Of a DNA stretch of 64,000 bases, positions 8,263-16,105 are shown piece after piece. Position numbers and translations under genes: made by a program. The stretch is from an uncultured Chitinophaga sp. (lineage in GTDB: Bacteria; Bacteroidota; Bacteroidia; Cytophagales; Cyclobacteriaceae). The stretch is taken from positions 62,001 to 126,000 of the forward strand of contig CABHOK010000020.1 of assembly GCA_902168205.1 (NCBI GenBank), given 5' to 3'. A model generated the notes under the pieces. That model had not been told where the DNA came from. It ran no database searches and saw only the letters and a program-made list of their open reading frames with translations. How positions within the stretch are numbered: the first letter of the stretch is position 1; every line of letters starts with the position of its first letter.

Positions 8263-10017
8263 TTATTTTTTAATGTTGATGTTCAACGCCAGCTCGTTCA
8301 GTTGTTCCTGCGAGATGGTAGAAGGCGAATCGATCATCACATCTTTGCCCGCATTGTTTTTCGGGAAGGCGATGAAATCGCGAATTGAATCCACTCCTCC
8401 AAAGATTGAACACAGGCGGTCGAACCCGAATGCTATACCACCGTGTGGAGGTGCACCGTATTCGAAAGCTTCCATGAGGAAGCCGAACTGTTTCTTTGCT
8501 TCTTCTTCGCTGAAGCCGAGGTGTGTAAACATCAGTTGTTGTGTAGCGCGGTCGTGAATACGAATAGAACCACCGCCAACTTCTGTTCCGTTTATAACCA
8601 TGTCGTAAGCATTGGCGCGTACTTTACCCGGATCAGTATCCAGCAGGTGTATATCTTCATGCTTCGGTGATGTGAACGGATGGTGCATAGCATGGTAACG
8701 CTTTGTCTCTTCGTTCCACTCCAGCAGCGGGAAGTCGATCACCCACAGTGCCGAGAATTTATTCTTATCGCGAAGTCCCAGCTTTTCGCCCATTACTAAA
8801 CGAAGCTCATTGAGTTGCTTGCGTGTTGCGTATGCTTCGCCGGCTAATACAAGTATAAGATCACCTGGTTGTGCGTCAAATTTGGCAGCCCATGCTTTCA
8901 GATCTTCCGGAGTATAGAATTTATCTACGGATGATTTTATAGTTCCGTCCGTGCGATACTGTATATATACCAGTCCTTTCGCTCCAACCTGCGGGCGCTT
9001 CACAAATTCTGTAAGTTCATCAATCTGCTTGCGGGTATATTCTGAGCAGCCTTTTGCATTTATACCTACTACAAGCTCAGCACTTTCAAATACCGGGAAG
9101 TTCTTTCCTTTGGTAAGCTCTGTGAGCTCTACAAACTTCATATCGAAGCGTGTATCTGGTTTATCAGAGCCATATAGTTTCATAGCATCATCGTAGAACA
9201 TGCGTGGTACGGAAGGAAGATCTATACCTTTTACATTCTTAAAAAGATGACGCACCAGTCCTTCAAACGTATTCAGAATATCTTCCTGCGTAATGAAAGC
9301 CATCTCGCAGTCTATCTGTGTAAACTCCGGCTGGCGATCGGCACGCAAATCTTCATCGCGGAAACATTTTACAATTTGATAATAGCGGTCGAAGCCCGAC
9401 ACCATCAGCAATTGTTTAAAAGTCTGAGGTGATTGGGGCAACGCATAAAACTCACCGTGATGAATGCGTGACGGCACAACAAAGTCACGGGCACCTTCCG
9501 GAGTTGATTTGATTAGTACCGGTGTCTCTACTTCAATAAATTCCTGGCTGTCGAGATACGCGCGTGTCTGCTGCGCCATTTTATGACGGAGCTGAAGTTT
9601 TTCGCGTACCGGGTTTCTGCGCAGGTCGAGGTAACGATACTTCATACGAATATCATCGCCACCATCGGTGTCATCCTCAATAGTAAAGGGAGGAAGCTTG
9701 GCTGCATTGAGAATGGTAAGCTTGGAAACTTTTATTTCAATTTCGCCCGTGGCGATCTTGTCGTTTTTGGAAAGACGTTCAACAACGGTTCCTTCCACCT
9801 GGAGTACATACTCGCGGCCGGTGCTGCGGGCCTCTGCCAACAAAGCAGCATCTGTCTTACCTTCTTCAAAAATCAATTGGGTTATACCATAACGATCGCG
9901 AAGGTCAATCCAGAGAACACTACCCTTATCGCGGAGGCGTTGTACCCATCCCGTCAGGGTTACTGGTTTGTTAACATCTGCTAATCTCAATTCACCGCAG
10001 GTGTGCGTTCTTAACAT
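8263..10017 (-). CDS. aspS: Aspartyl-tRNA synthetase
   Basis: This class IIb enzyme charges tRNA-Asp with aspartate using ATP in the cytoplasm. The 584 residues are typical of the bacterial type: an N-terminal OB-fold anticodon-binding domain ([20 protein letters not shown]); the catalytic core with motif 2 ([19 protein letters not shown], about residues 216-234); the bacterial GAD insertion in the middle; and C-terminal motif 3 ([15 protein letters not shown]). The start ATG complement ends at 10017 and gives [11 protein letters not shown], the conserved bacterial beginning. No AsnRS or GatCAB gene is visible here, so whether it is discriminating cannot be judged from the window. It is divergent from the next gene with 56 bases between. 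Confidence 0.97.
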   Translation of the reverse strand: MLRTHTCGELRLADVNKPVTLTGWVQRLRDKGSVLWIDLRDRYGITQLIFEEGKTDAALLAEARSTGREYVLQVEGTVVERLSKNDKIATGEIEIKVSKLTILNAAKLPPFTIEDDTDGGDDIRMKYRYLDLRRNPVREKLQLRHKMAQQTRAYLDSQEFIEVETPVLIKSTPEGARDFVVPSRIHHGEFYALPQSPQTFKQLLMVSGFDRYYQIVKCFRDEDLRADRQPEFTQIDCEMAFITQEDILNTFEGLVRHLFKNVKGIDLPSVPRMFYDDAMKLYGSDKPDTRFDMKFVELTELTKGKNFPVFESAELVVGINAKGCSEYTRKQIDELTEFVKRPQVGAKGLVYIQYRTDGTIKSSVDKFYTPEDLKAWAAKFDAQPGDLILVLAGEAYATRKQLNELRLVMGEKLGLRDKNKFSALWVIDFPLLEWNEETKRYHAMHHPFTSPKHEDIHLLDTDPGKVRANAYDMVINGTEVGGGSIRIHDRATQQLMFTHLGFSEEEAKKQFGFLMEAFEYGAPPHGGIAFGFDRLCSIFGGVDSIRDFIAFPKNNAGKDVMIDSPSTISQEQLNELALNINIKK

Positions 10018-10073
10018 GTTAGTTTTAATTAATTTAGCCGCGAATTTAACAATACTTTGTCTCCTTGCGCGAT

Positions 10074-10640
10074 ATGCTAAAAATTAAAAGTGTAGTTCCT
10101 AACGTGTTGGTTGTGTTGGTTTTGACCTGCCTGGCTGCCGATAAACCAAAGCTTGTGAAAGTAAAGGTTAATGAAAACATAACCGTATCTATTCCACAAG
10201 GGTGGCGTCCTATGGATGCGATGGACTTTACACAACGCTACCCATCTGTTCGTGCTCCGCTCGCGGCCTATACAAATGAAGAACGTGTCGTTGATTTCAG
10301 TGTAAATATTTCGGCTACGCAATGGCCTGATACCAACGCAGAACTGGCAGCGCAATTTTTCAAGGCTTCACTTCTGAATACATTCGATCGGGTCGAGATG
10401 ATCCAGGAAGGTGTACAGGAGATCAACAAAAAGAAATTTATATACTTCGAATTCGAGTCGCGTGTTAATGGTAACCGGCAGCAGGAGGGGTTTCAGGATG
10501 CCGTTGTGCGCTATACCTATATCCAGTATTTACTGCAGCCCGGCAAAACACTGGTGTTCTCTTTCAATTGTCCGAAGCGCATGAAGGAACAATGGCAGGC
10601 AACCGCGCGCGATATGATGAAGGCTGTGAAAGTCAAGTAA
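10074..10640 (+). CDS. Secreted protein of unknown function, PsbP/DUF1795-like
   Basis: This 188-residue protein has an N-terminal signal ([22 protein letters not shown]). The mature part begins [25 protein letters not shown], then has the pattern of strands and a helix seen in PsbP-like or DUF1795-type stress lipoproteins. It ends in [22 protein letters not shown], a helix typical of that fold. The similarity is by general pattern, not a firm family call. ATG 10074 is preferred over the TTG at 10065. It is divergent from aspS and is followed by a weak hairpin. It probably acts in the periplasm. Confidence 0.7.
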   Translation: MLKIKSVVPNVLVVLVLTCLAADKPKLVKVKVNENITVSIPQGWRPMDAMDFTQRYPSVRAPLAAYTNEERVVDFSVNISATQWPDTNAELAAQFFKASLLNTFDRVEMIQEGVQEINKKKFIYFEFESRVNGNRQQEGFQDAVVRYTYIQYLLQPGKTLVFSFNCPKRMKEQWQATARDMMKAVKVK

Positions 10641-10680
10641 GCTGCCTCATATACATTTTTAAAGTATAAAAGATTTATTG

Positions 10681-10700
10681 AAAGCCCCGCTTTCGGCTTT
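10681..10700 (+). terminator. Weak hairpin, possible terminator
   Basis: AAAGCC (10681-10686) pairs with GGCTTT (10695-10700) around an 8-base loop. No T run follows, so termination would be weak. It lies between the secreted-protein gene and tadA. Confidence 0.4.
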
Positions 10701-10732
10701 AGCATGAAGCGTTTAGTTTTGCCCTTTCGATT

Positions 10733-11176
10733 ATGGAATTATATACCGATGAGTATTTCATGCGCGAAGCATTGAAAGAAGCAGTCAAGGCTTTTGATAC
10801 AGGTGAAGTACCGGTAGGTGCCGTAGTGGTTAGTAATAACAGAATTATAGCACGTGCGCACAACCAGACTGAAAAGCTTACGGATGCTACCGCGCATGCC
10901 GAGATGCTGGCCATAACGGCTGCCGCCAATTACCTGGGATCGAAATACCTGCGCGAGTGTACGCTATATGTTACGCTGGAACCTTGTGTAATGTGTGCCG
11001 GTGCACTGCATTGGACACAACTTGAGAAACTGGTGTTTGGTGCTTCCGATATACAGCGTGGCTATAGTATAGTAAGTACACCGTTACTTCACCCACGTAC
11101 CGAAGTAGTAAAGGGTATAAAAGCGGAAGAGAGTAAAAAGTTGATAAACGATTTTTTTAAGAAGATCAGAAATTAA
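10733..11176 (+). CDS. tadA: tRNA adenosine(34) deaminase / nucleoside deaminase
   Basis: This zinc-dependent deaminase converts A34 to inosine in the anticodon of tRNA-Arg(ACG), allowing wobble decoding. It has 147 residues. The zinc and catalytic motifs are intact: HAE at residues 55-57 (His ligand and proton-shuttle Glu) and PCVMC at 84-88 (two Cys ligands). VPVGAVVV and GALHWTQLEKLVFGASD are also typical of TadA. A guanine-deaminase-like activity is a less likely alternative. It is followed after 8 bases by the DUF3127 gene, with which it is probably co-transcribed. Confidence 0.9.
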   Translation: MELYTDEYFMREALKEAVKAFDTGEVPVGAVVVSNNRIIARAHNQTEKLTDATAHAEMLAITAAANYLGSKYLRECTLYVTLEPCVMCAGALHWTQLEKLVFGASDIQRGYSIVSTPLLHPRTEVVKGIKAEESKKLINDFFKKIRN

Positions 11177-11184
11177 TTAGTCAA

Positions 11185-11538
11185 ATGGAAATAAAAGGAA
11201 AAGTAGTTCAACTGCTACAGATGCAGACCGGACAAGGCAAGAAAGGCCCGTGGAAGAAACAGGAATTTATTATTGAAACGCAAGGTCAATATCCTAAAAA
11301 AGTATGCCTGTCTGCATGGGGAGATAAAGTAGATCAGTATAATTTATCGATAGGTGATGAAGTATCTGTGTCCGTTGATCTGGAGAGCCGAGAGTATAAC
11401 GGCCGTTGGTATACCGAGGCACGTGCCTGGAAACTGGAGAAAAGCGGAGGCAGCAGCCGAGCAAACAACAATACACCGCCTGTGGGAGATGAACCTTTTT
11501 ACGCGGATAACAGTCCTTCAGACGACCTGCCATTCTAA
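11185..11538 (+). CDS. DUF3127 protein with SSB-like acidic C-terminal tip
   Basis: This 117-residue protein matches the DUF3127 family of Bacteroidota. Residues 1-90 form a small beta-rich domain: MEIKGKVVQLLQMQTGQGKKGPWKKQEF at the start, then KVCLSAWGDKV, GDEVSVSVDLESREYNGRWYTEARAWKLE. This layout is like an OB fold. The last 25 residues are a Gly/Ser/Asn-rich, then acidic linker ending in SDDLPF. That ending closely copies the tip of single-stranded DNA-binding protein (DDIPF), which recruits repair and replication enzymes. The function is unknown; binding to nucleic acid or to SSB-partner proteins is inferred. It lies 8 bases after tadA. Confidence 0.85.
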   Translation: MEIKGKVVQLLQMQTGQGKKGPWKKQEFIIETQGQYPKKVCLSAWGDKVDQYNLSIGDEVSVSVDLESREYNGRWYTEARAWKLEKSGGSSRANNNTPPVGDEPFYADNSPSDDLPF

Positions 11539-11601
11539 CGAAGCACGGTATATTTCGGTGTGACCCATAAAAATATTCGTATAATCATAATACAGGTGAA
11601 A

Positions 11602-11632
11602 TTTTCTCGGTAAGGTTATGGTTGTATATTTG
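11602..11632 (+). promoter_or_regulatory. Predicted promoter of the superoxide dismutase gene
   Basis: TATATTTG (11625-11632) matches the -7 consensus TAnnTTTG. TTTT at 11602-11605 sits 19 bases upstream as a possible -33 element. The start codon follows 34 bases later. Motif-based only. Confidence 0.55.
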
Positions 11633-11666
11633 ATTTTACACATGTTCAACCTATAAATTCAGTACT

Positions 11667-12275
11667 ATGGCTTTTACATTGCCCGCGCTGCCGTATGCAG
11701 CTAATGCTCTTGAACCTCATATCGATGCAAAGACGATGGAGATACACCATGGCAAGCATCATAACACGTATGTAACCAATCTCAACAATGCTATTGCTGG
11801 TACAGATGCTGAGAAGCTTAGCCTTGAAGAGATCAATAAGAATATCTCCAAGTATCCTGTGGCAGTTCGTAACAACGGTGGTGGTCACTATAACCACAGC
11901 CTGTTCTGGACTATACTGGGGCCGAATGCTGGTGGTGCTCCAACCGGTGCGTTGGCTGATGCTATCAATGCTACCTTCGGTAACTTCGATGAGTTCAAAA
12001 CTAAATTTGCTGCTGCTGCTACCGGACGTTTCGGTTCAGGCTGGGCTTGGTTGATTGTTGATGGAAGCAAAAAGCTTCAGATCACTTCAACGCCTAACCA
12101 GGACAATCCATTGATGGATGTTGCTGAAGTAAAAGGAACTCCGATTCTCGGACTCGATGTTTGGGAACACGCTTACTACCTGCACTACCAGAATCGCAGA
12201 CCTGACTATATCGCTGCTTTCTGGAATGTGGTTAACTGGAATGAAGTGACCAAACGTTTTGACGCTGCGAAATAA
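11667..12275 (+). CDS. sodA: Superoxide dismutase (Fe/Mn family)
   Basis: This enzyme dismutates superoxide to oxygen and hydrogen peroxide in the cytoplasm. It has 202 residues, the usual length. The N-terminal domain contains [22 protein letters not shown] with the first metal His, and [13 protein letters not shown] with the second. The C-terminal domain contains GSGWAWL and the signature [18 protein letters not shown] with the Asp and His ligands. Whether it prefers iron or manganese cannot be safely read from sequence, so sodB is an alternative name. It has its own promoter and terminator and appears monocistronic. Confidence 0.95.
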   Translation: MAFTLPALPYAANALEPHIDAKTMEIHHGKHHNTYVTNLNNAIAGTDAEKLSLEEINKNISKYPVAVRNNGGGHYNHSLFWTILGPNAGGAPTGALADAINATFGNFDEFKTKFAAAATGRFGSGWAWLIVDGSKKLQITSTPNQDNPLMDVAEVKGTPILGLDVWEHAYYLHYQNRRPDYIAAFWNVVNWNEVTKRFDAAK

Positions 12276-12300
12276 CGCTTGGTGTTGAGACTTATAATAC

Positions 12301-12324
12301 AAAGGCTTCCGTTTGGAGGCCTTT
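12301..12324 (+). terminator. Hairpin terminator after sodA
   Basis: AAAGGCTTCC (12301-12310) pairs with GGAGGCCTTT (12315-12324), a 10-bp stem with one G-T pair and a 4-base loop. The following T-rich stretch (GTTATTT) is modest. Confidence 0.7.
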
Positions 12325-12616
12325 GTTATTTAGGATGGTTGTGATTTTACCTTCAAGTTATATCAGATATATCTGATTTTTTAAGACTATTCTGAGGCCT
12401 TCGGAGCCGCATATCTGATGATATATATCAGCATGGACAACATCCATGGCATAACACCTCTGAAAAGCCCTGTAAAACCTTCAAATTCTTTTAATTACAA
12501 TGATTGAAATGATTTTGTAAAATCAGGGAATTGCTGATTTCTATTGATTGGTGTTTTGTCATATTAGTATCAGTTTATAGGACAGGTTAGAAGTTGTACC
12601 ACCAAAATAAAGATCT
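12325..12616. other. Intergenic region with a 16-bp palindrome
   Basis: No gene is supported here. ATCAGATATATCTGAT (12362-12377) is a perfect palindrome followed by a T run. A partly related sequence, CATATCTGATGATATATATCAG, lies at about 12410-12431. These could be a second terminator and/or an operator for the downstream secreted-protein gene. Confidence 0.4.
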
Positions 12617-13171
12617 ATGAATCTGATCATGGCATTTATCACAGCAACGTTTTTATTTTTCAACGATGGCTCCGCTGTTAAGACGAACGTTGACAAAACA
12701 ATGAATCGTACCATCACTACTTCGGTAAGCGATAAAAGTAGATTTGTTATTGAAGCAGGTAAATCTGTTGTGGTGAAGGAGAACTGTAACATTGGTCCGA
12801 ATACAATTCTGGAAGTACGTGGTAGTCTGCTCATCGAAGGTGATCTCGTTATTCGTCAGGATCTTGAATTGATTGTAGCCGGTGAAGGTAAACTTATTGT
12901 GAAGGGCGATGTAATGAGCCAGTCACTTGCATTGAAAAGCATACAGGTACTCGATCGCGGTGAGTTTACAATAGAAGGCACATTCAATGCCAACGACAAT
13001 ACAAAGATTACTACATTAGGCAATGGCTTTATCACAGCCAACCGTGTTGTGGCCAGCAGTAAAGCAGAGCTTGCCGGCACGGGTCAATTTACAACCTCGG
13101 CATGTGCGTGTGACGATGGTATCAATTGTGATTTTTGCAAAACGTCTGCTATATCCAGACGCTCTAAATAA
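12617..13171 (+). CDS. Secreted repetitive protein, beta-helix-like, unknown function
   Basis: This 184-residue protein starts with a hydrophobic segment (MNLIMAFITATFLFF) that should act as a signal peptide. The middle has a strongly periodic pattern of short strands and turns: VVVKENCNIGPNTILEVRG, LLIEGDLVIRQD, LIVAGEGKLIVKGDV, then TIEGTFNANDNTKITTLGNGFITAN. This resembles a small beta-helix or the adhesin-like stacks in cell-surface proteins. The C-terminus is Cys-rich (SACACDDGINCDFCK) and then basic. No T9SS sorting domain is visible. I do not recognise the family. It has a good terminator downstream. Confidence 0.75.
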   Translation: MNLIMAFITATFLFFNDGSAVKTNVDKTMNRTITTSVSDKSRFVIEAGKSVVVKENCNIGPNTILEVRGSLLIEGDLVIRQDLELIVAGEGKLIVKGDVMSQSLALKSIQVLDRGEFTIEGTFNANDNTKITTLGNGFITANRVVASSKAELAGTGQFTTSACACDDGINCDFCKTSAISRRSK

Positions 13172-13244
13172 ATCATCAGACTTTTTCATTGGGCTATAGC
13201 GGGTAACTATTACCTTGCCGTTATTCAGGTAAATAATTTTTTAT

Positions 13245-13277
13245 AAAGGCTTCCGGAAAGGAAGCCTTTTGTTTTTA
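13245..13277 (+). terminator. Intrinsic terminator after the secreted-protein gene
   Basis: AAAGGCTTCC (13245-13254) and GGAAGCCTTT (13260-13269) form a perfect 10-bp stem with a GGAAA loop, followed by a T-rich stretch. The stem is nearly the same sequence as the sodA terminator stem. Confidence 0.85.
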
Positions 13278-13303
13278 TCTTGAAAGCAATTCAGATCACG
13301 TAC

Positions 13304-14209
13304 ATGAGCCTTTTTAAAATAGGTATACCGCTATCTATACTTGTGGTCGGTATACTTTCATCCTGCCAGTCTAAAATGACGAAAGATAAACTCCGTAAAA
13401 ATATAGCATCTGTGCTGCAAGAGCAACCGGGCCTATATGCCGTTGCTTTTAAAGATCTCAGTACGGGCGAAGAGATCCTGATCAACGAACGCGAGAGTTT
13501 CCATGCCGCCAGCACCATGAAAACTCCTGTACTCATAGAAATATGCAGGCAGGTGGTAGCGGGTAAATTCTCGCTTACTGATTCCATTGTTGTTCACAAT
13601 GAATTTAAAAGTATAGTCGATAGCAGTTTATATACACTGGATAAGAAGGAAGATAGTGAGCAGGAACTATACAATCACATAGGAGAAAAGCGCTCTGTGT
13701 CATCACTTGCATACGATATGATTATCGCGAGCAGCAACCTGGCCACCAATATGATGATTGAATTGGTGGGTGCGCGCAACGTAACGCAAACCATGCGTAA
13801 CCTCGGAGCAAACAATATACAGGTATTGCGTGGCGTGGAGGATTCAAAAGCTTTTCAGCAAGGACTCAATAATACTACGACTGCATACGACCTGATGGTG
13901 ATTTTCGAGAAAATTGCCAAAGGTGAAGCGGTAAATGCAGAAGCTTCGCAGATCATGATTGATATACTCCTTGATCAGAAGTTCAATGAAATTATACCAG
14001 CTAAATTACCGAAGGATGTAAAAGTGGCACATAAGACGGGCAACATCACCGGTGTAAACCACGACTCCGGAATTATATTTCTGCCGGATGGAAGGAAATA
14101 TATACTGGTACTTTTATCCAAAGAAGCAACGGATGAGAACGCTGCTATTGAGGCGATGGCTTCGGTGTCGGGGATGGTTTATGATTTTGTTGTAAGAAGT
14201 AAGAAGTAA
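13304..14209 (+). CDS. Class A beta-lactamase-like serine hydrolase, lipoprotein
   Basis: This 301-residue protein has the class A beta-lactamase fold (Beta-lactamase2 family). A lipobox (LSSC, Cys21) suggests lipid anchoring in the cell envelope. The active-site motifs are STMK (Ser70-Lys73), SSN (143-145, the SxN motif) and KTG (244-246). The omega-loop region reads RGVEDSKAFQQGLNN. The residue four before the conserved Asn is Gln185, where true class A enzymes have the deacylating Glu166. Efficient beta-lactam hydrolysis is therefore doubtful, and a peptidoglycan- or ester-related role is possible. ATG 13304 is chosen over the TTG at 13280. The last codons and stop lie inside the 7-bp tandem repeat, so the exact C-terminus depends on repeat register. 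Confidence 0.85.
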   Translation: MSLFKIGIPLSILVVGILSSCQSKMTKDKLRKNIASVLQEQPGLYAVAFKDLSTGEEILINERESFHAASTMKTPVLIEICRQVVAGKFSLTDSIVVHNEFKSIVDSSLYTLDKKEDSEQELYNHIGEKRSVSSLAYDMIIASSNLATNMMIELVGARNVTQTMRNLGANNIQVLRGVEDSKAFQQGLNNTTTAYDLMVIFEKIAKGEAVNAEASQIMIDILLDQKFNEIIPAKLPKDVKVAHKTGNITGVNHDSGIIFLPDGRKYILVLLSKEATDENAAIEAMASVSGMVYDFVVRSKK

Positions 14210-14275
14210 GAAGTAAGAAGTAAGAAGTAAGAAGTAAGAAGTAAGAAGTAAGAAGTAAGAAGTAAGAAGTAAGAA
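14192..14275 (+). repeat. Perfect 7-bp tandem repeat, 12 copies of GTAAGAA
   Basis: Twelve uninterrupted copies of GTAAGAA fill 84 bases. The first 18 bases encode the last residues and stop codon of the serine hydrolase. The rest forms the upstream region of the PASTA gene, whose start is 29 bases beyond the repeat. A perfect short tandem array of this size is prone to slipped-strand length change. Confidence 0.97.
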
Positions 14276-14304
14276 GTGTTTTACAGATACATTGTTTTAA
14301 TAGA

Positions 14305-14893
14305 ATGAGTTTTAAAATAGGTTCGAATTCGGTTCGTGGTCTCGTGCTGAATATAGGCTTAGTGCTTGTGTTGCTGGGATTGATGTCATTTGTATTTTTC
14401 TATAAGGTTATGCCGTATGTCACCAATCAAAATAAGGTATTGACTGTTCCTGATCTGAGAGGGATGACAAATAAGGAAGCAGTTCGGTTTTTAGCGGCAA
14501 GGCAATTACAATATGAGTTTGGTGATTCTTTGTTTCGTGCAGACGTTGATCCTTTGCTTGTTCTGGATCAGTATCCAAAAGCAAATTCAAAAGTAAAGAT
14601 ATATAGGAAGATAAAACTCAATCTTAATGCAGCGACACCACCACTTGTCGTTTATCCTGATTTGAAGTGGCTTTACCTATCAATTTGCAAGGCAACAATT
14701 AGAGTCATTAGGGTTGAGCATTGGAAATATTTATTACAAAGCTGATATAGCAGTTAATGCTGTTTTGGAATCACAGTTGGCAGGTAAAACGTTATTGCCG
14801 GGGCAGCAAATATCAAAAGGAACTGTTGTGGACTTAATAATAGGAATGCCTGGTGATAAATCTGATTTCATGGATTCCATAAACATTCGATGA
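14305..14893 (+). pseudogene. PASTA-domain membrane protein, frameshifted
   Basis: The gene encodes a short cytoplasmic segment, one transmembrane helix (about residues 12-35) and PASTA domains outside the membrane. PASTA modules bind peptidoglycan or are found in cell-wall regulators. Frame 1 reads through VLTVPDLRGMTNKEAVRFLA (first PASTA) to PPLVVYPDL, then turns into nonsense and stops at 14745. One frame over, the sequence continues as SGFTYQFARQQLESLGLSI and goes on to a normal end (GTVVDLIIGMPGD...) at 14893. Removing a single A from GAAG at 14664-14667 restores PDLSGFTYQFA and one frame of about 195 residues. This is either a true broken gene or an assembly indel. As written, the product would be 146 residues with a damaged second domain. 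Confidence 0.85.
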
Positions 14894-14992
14894 TCTTTTC
14901 CAATGATCGTTGTCACTTCTGAGAAAGAAATTTTACAGACTATATCTCCTTGGAGAAATGATTACCTTGCGGCTATATAAATATCTACCTGT

Positions 14993-15202
14993 ATGGAAGT
15001 AAAAGACAGCAACGGCAATGTACTGAACGATGGTGATTCAGTCACGCTCATCAAAGATCTGAAAGTAAAGGGTTCTTCGCTTACCTTAAAGAGAGGTACT
15101 GTAGTAAAGAAGATTCGTTTGACCGATAGCGAGGATGAAGTAGATTGCCGCGTCAACGGCAGCAGCATAGTGTTGCGTACGGAATTTTTAAAGAAAGTAT
15201 AG
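14993..15202 (+). CDS. PhnA/YjdM C-terminal domain protein
   Basis: This 69-residue protein consists only of the PhnA (YjdM) C-terminal domain: [25 protein letters not shown] followed by [36 protein letters not shown]. It lacks the zinc ribbon found at the N-terminus of the longer Escherichia coli protein. Despite the old name (alkylphosphonate utilisation), the family's role is not established, and no phosphonate genes are nearby. The start ATG is clear. A long hairpin follows the stop. Confidence 0.85.
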   Translation: MEVKDSNGNVLNDGDSVTLIKDLKVKGSSLTLKRGTVVKKIRLTDSEDEVDCRVNGSSIVLRTEFLKKV

Positions 15203-15219
15203 TTCAAGTGTATATATAG

Positions 15220-15252
15220 CCGGAGGGAGTATCAGTCCGTTACTGCCTCCGG
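15220..15252. terminator. Convergent-gene hairpin, likely bidirectional terminator
   Basis: CCGGAGGGAGTA (15220-15231) pairs with TACTGCCTCCGG (15241-15252), a 12-bp stem with one mismatch. It lies between two converging genes and overlaps the stop of the leftward one. Neither side has a long T run, though both flanks are TA-rich. Confidence 0.6.
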
Positions 15253-15665
15253 ATAATATATACTATACCGGCACGGATAGAGAACTCTCCTTTAAAATAG
15301 AAATCTCCTATCGCTTCAAATTTCAGCGATGCATTGATAGGGCTGGTCCAGCCACCTCCAATCGAAAAATCATTTTCACCAACCAGTCCGCGGGCACGTA
15401 CAAAAGCTTCTTCCACCGGGTACCAGCGTATACCGGATACAAGGCTTACACCATCTGAGGTCCATACCTCCATACCACCGGTTACCGTAAAGCTTCGTGT
15501 AAAAAAGTAATTTCCTTCGAGTCCGATCTGTGCCTTGTTAAAGATCGTGTTGTTATCGGTTTTCATCAGGTCGGCACTGAGTCCGATAATGATATCTTTG
15601 GGAAGCTGCGAAAAAGAGGACGTAGCAATAAACAGGAGCGGAACGGTCAGGAGCTTTCGAATCAT
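15240..15665 (-). CDS. Small outer-membrane beta-barrel protein
   Basis: This 141-residue protein has a signal peptide (MIRKLLTVPLLFIATSSFSQ) and alternating strands: IIIGLSADLMK, AQIGLEGNYFFTRSFTVTGGMEVW, VSLVSGIRWYPVEEAFVRARGLVG, NDFSIGGGW, and INASLKFEAIGDFYFKGEFSIRAGIVYII. This fits a small outer-membrane barrel of about eight strands, common in Bacteroidota. No specific family was recognised. It is divergent from the cobalamin riboswitch operon and convergent with the PhnA-domain gene. Confidence 0.75.
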   Translation of the reverse strand: MIRKLLTVPLLFIATSSFSQLPKDIIIGLSADLMKTDNNTIFNKAQIGLEGNYFFTRSFTVTGGMEVWTSDGVSLVSGIRWYPVEEAFVRARGLVGENDFSIGGGWTSPINASLKFEAIGDFYFKGEFSIRAGIVYIIRRQ

Positions 15666-15740
15666 AATAATCTACGCTGCAAATATAGCAGTTCGCTATT
15701 CACAATAAGAGTTCAATCGCCCAATGGTTTGCAAGTCCTG

Positions 15741-15771
15741 TTGAACCATACTAAAAATACAACTATACTTG
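15741..15771 (+). promoter_or_regulatory. Predicted promoter of the cobalamin operon
   Basis: TATACTTG (15764-15771) matches TAnnTTTG with one mismatch. TTG at 15741-15743 lies 20 bases upstream. Transcription would start near 15777, directly at the beginning of the riboswitch. Confidence 0.5.
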
Positions 15772-15779
15772 CACCCGTA

Positions 15780-16000
15780 TTGGTTTTTATCATGTGCAAA
15801 GCGTGATAGAATTAAAAGGGAATTCCGGTGTAAATCCGGAGCAGTTCCCGCTACTGTAATCCCGACTTCACGATTGAAGTCTGTGTTTTTGCAAAACGAA
15901 AGTCATTGTTCACACGGTTGAATGAGAAGGCAAGCAAAAACAGGGAAAGCCAGGAGACCTGCCAATGCATAACATACTATTCAATGCTTCGGGTAAAAAG
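15780..16000 (+). ncRNA. Cobalamin riboswitch
   Basis: The RNA leader senses adenosylcobalamin or a related cobalamin and represses expression when it is bound. Diagnostic parts are present: GGGAATTCCGGTG at 15818-15830 with the paired CAGTTCCCGCTACTGT segment at 15842-15857, and the B12 box AGCCAGGAGACCTGCC at 15948-15963. A further hairpin (ATTCAATGC pairing with GCAGTGAAT, about 15972-16010) may be the expression platform or regulatory loop. The ends are approximate. It directly precedes btuB and the cobUTSC genes. Confidence 0.95.
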
Positions 16001-16105
16001 CAGTGAATGTGACCTCGGACTATGATTGCTTTCGGCAGTCAGCATGCCTCTGATCTCATTCTGCATTTTTACTCTTTTTTCACGAAACCCTTTAAAACCT
16101 TTGTA

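Noticed and set aside
14192-14275. Short regular repeat, considered as a CRISPR array
   Set aside because: The unit is 7 bp without spacers and is a simple tandem repeat; no cas genes are present.
16022-16105. Longer BtuB N-terminus starting at 16022
   Set aside because: It would place the signal peptide 28 residues inside and begin in the riboswitch expression platform; ATG 16106 gives a standard signal.
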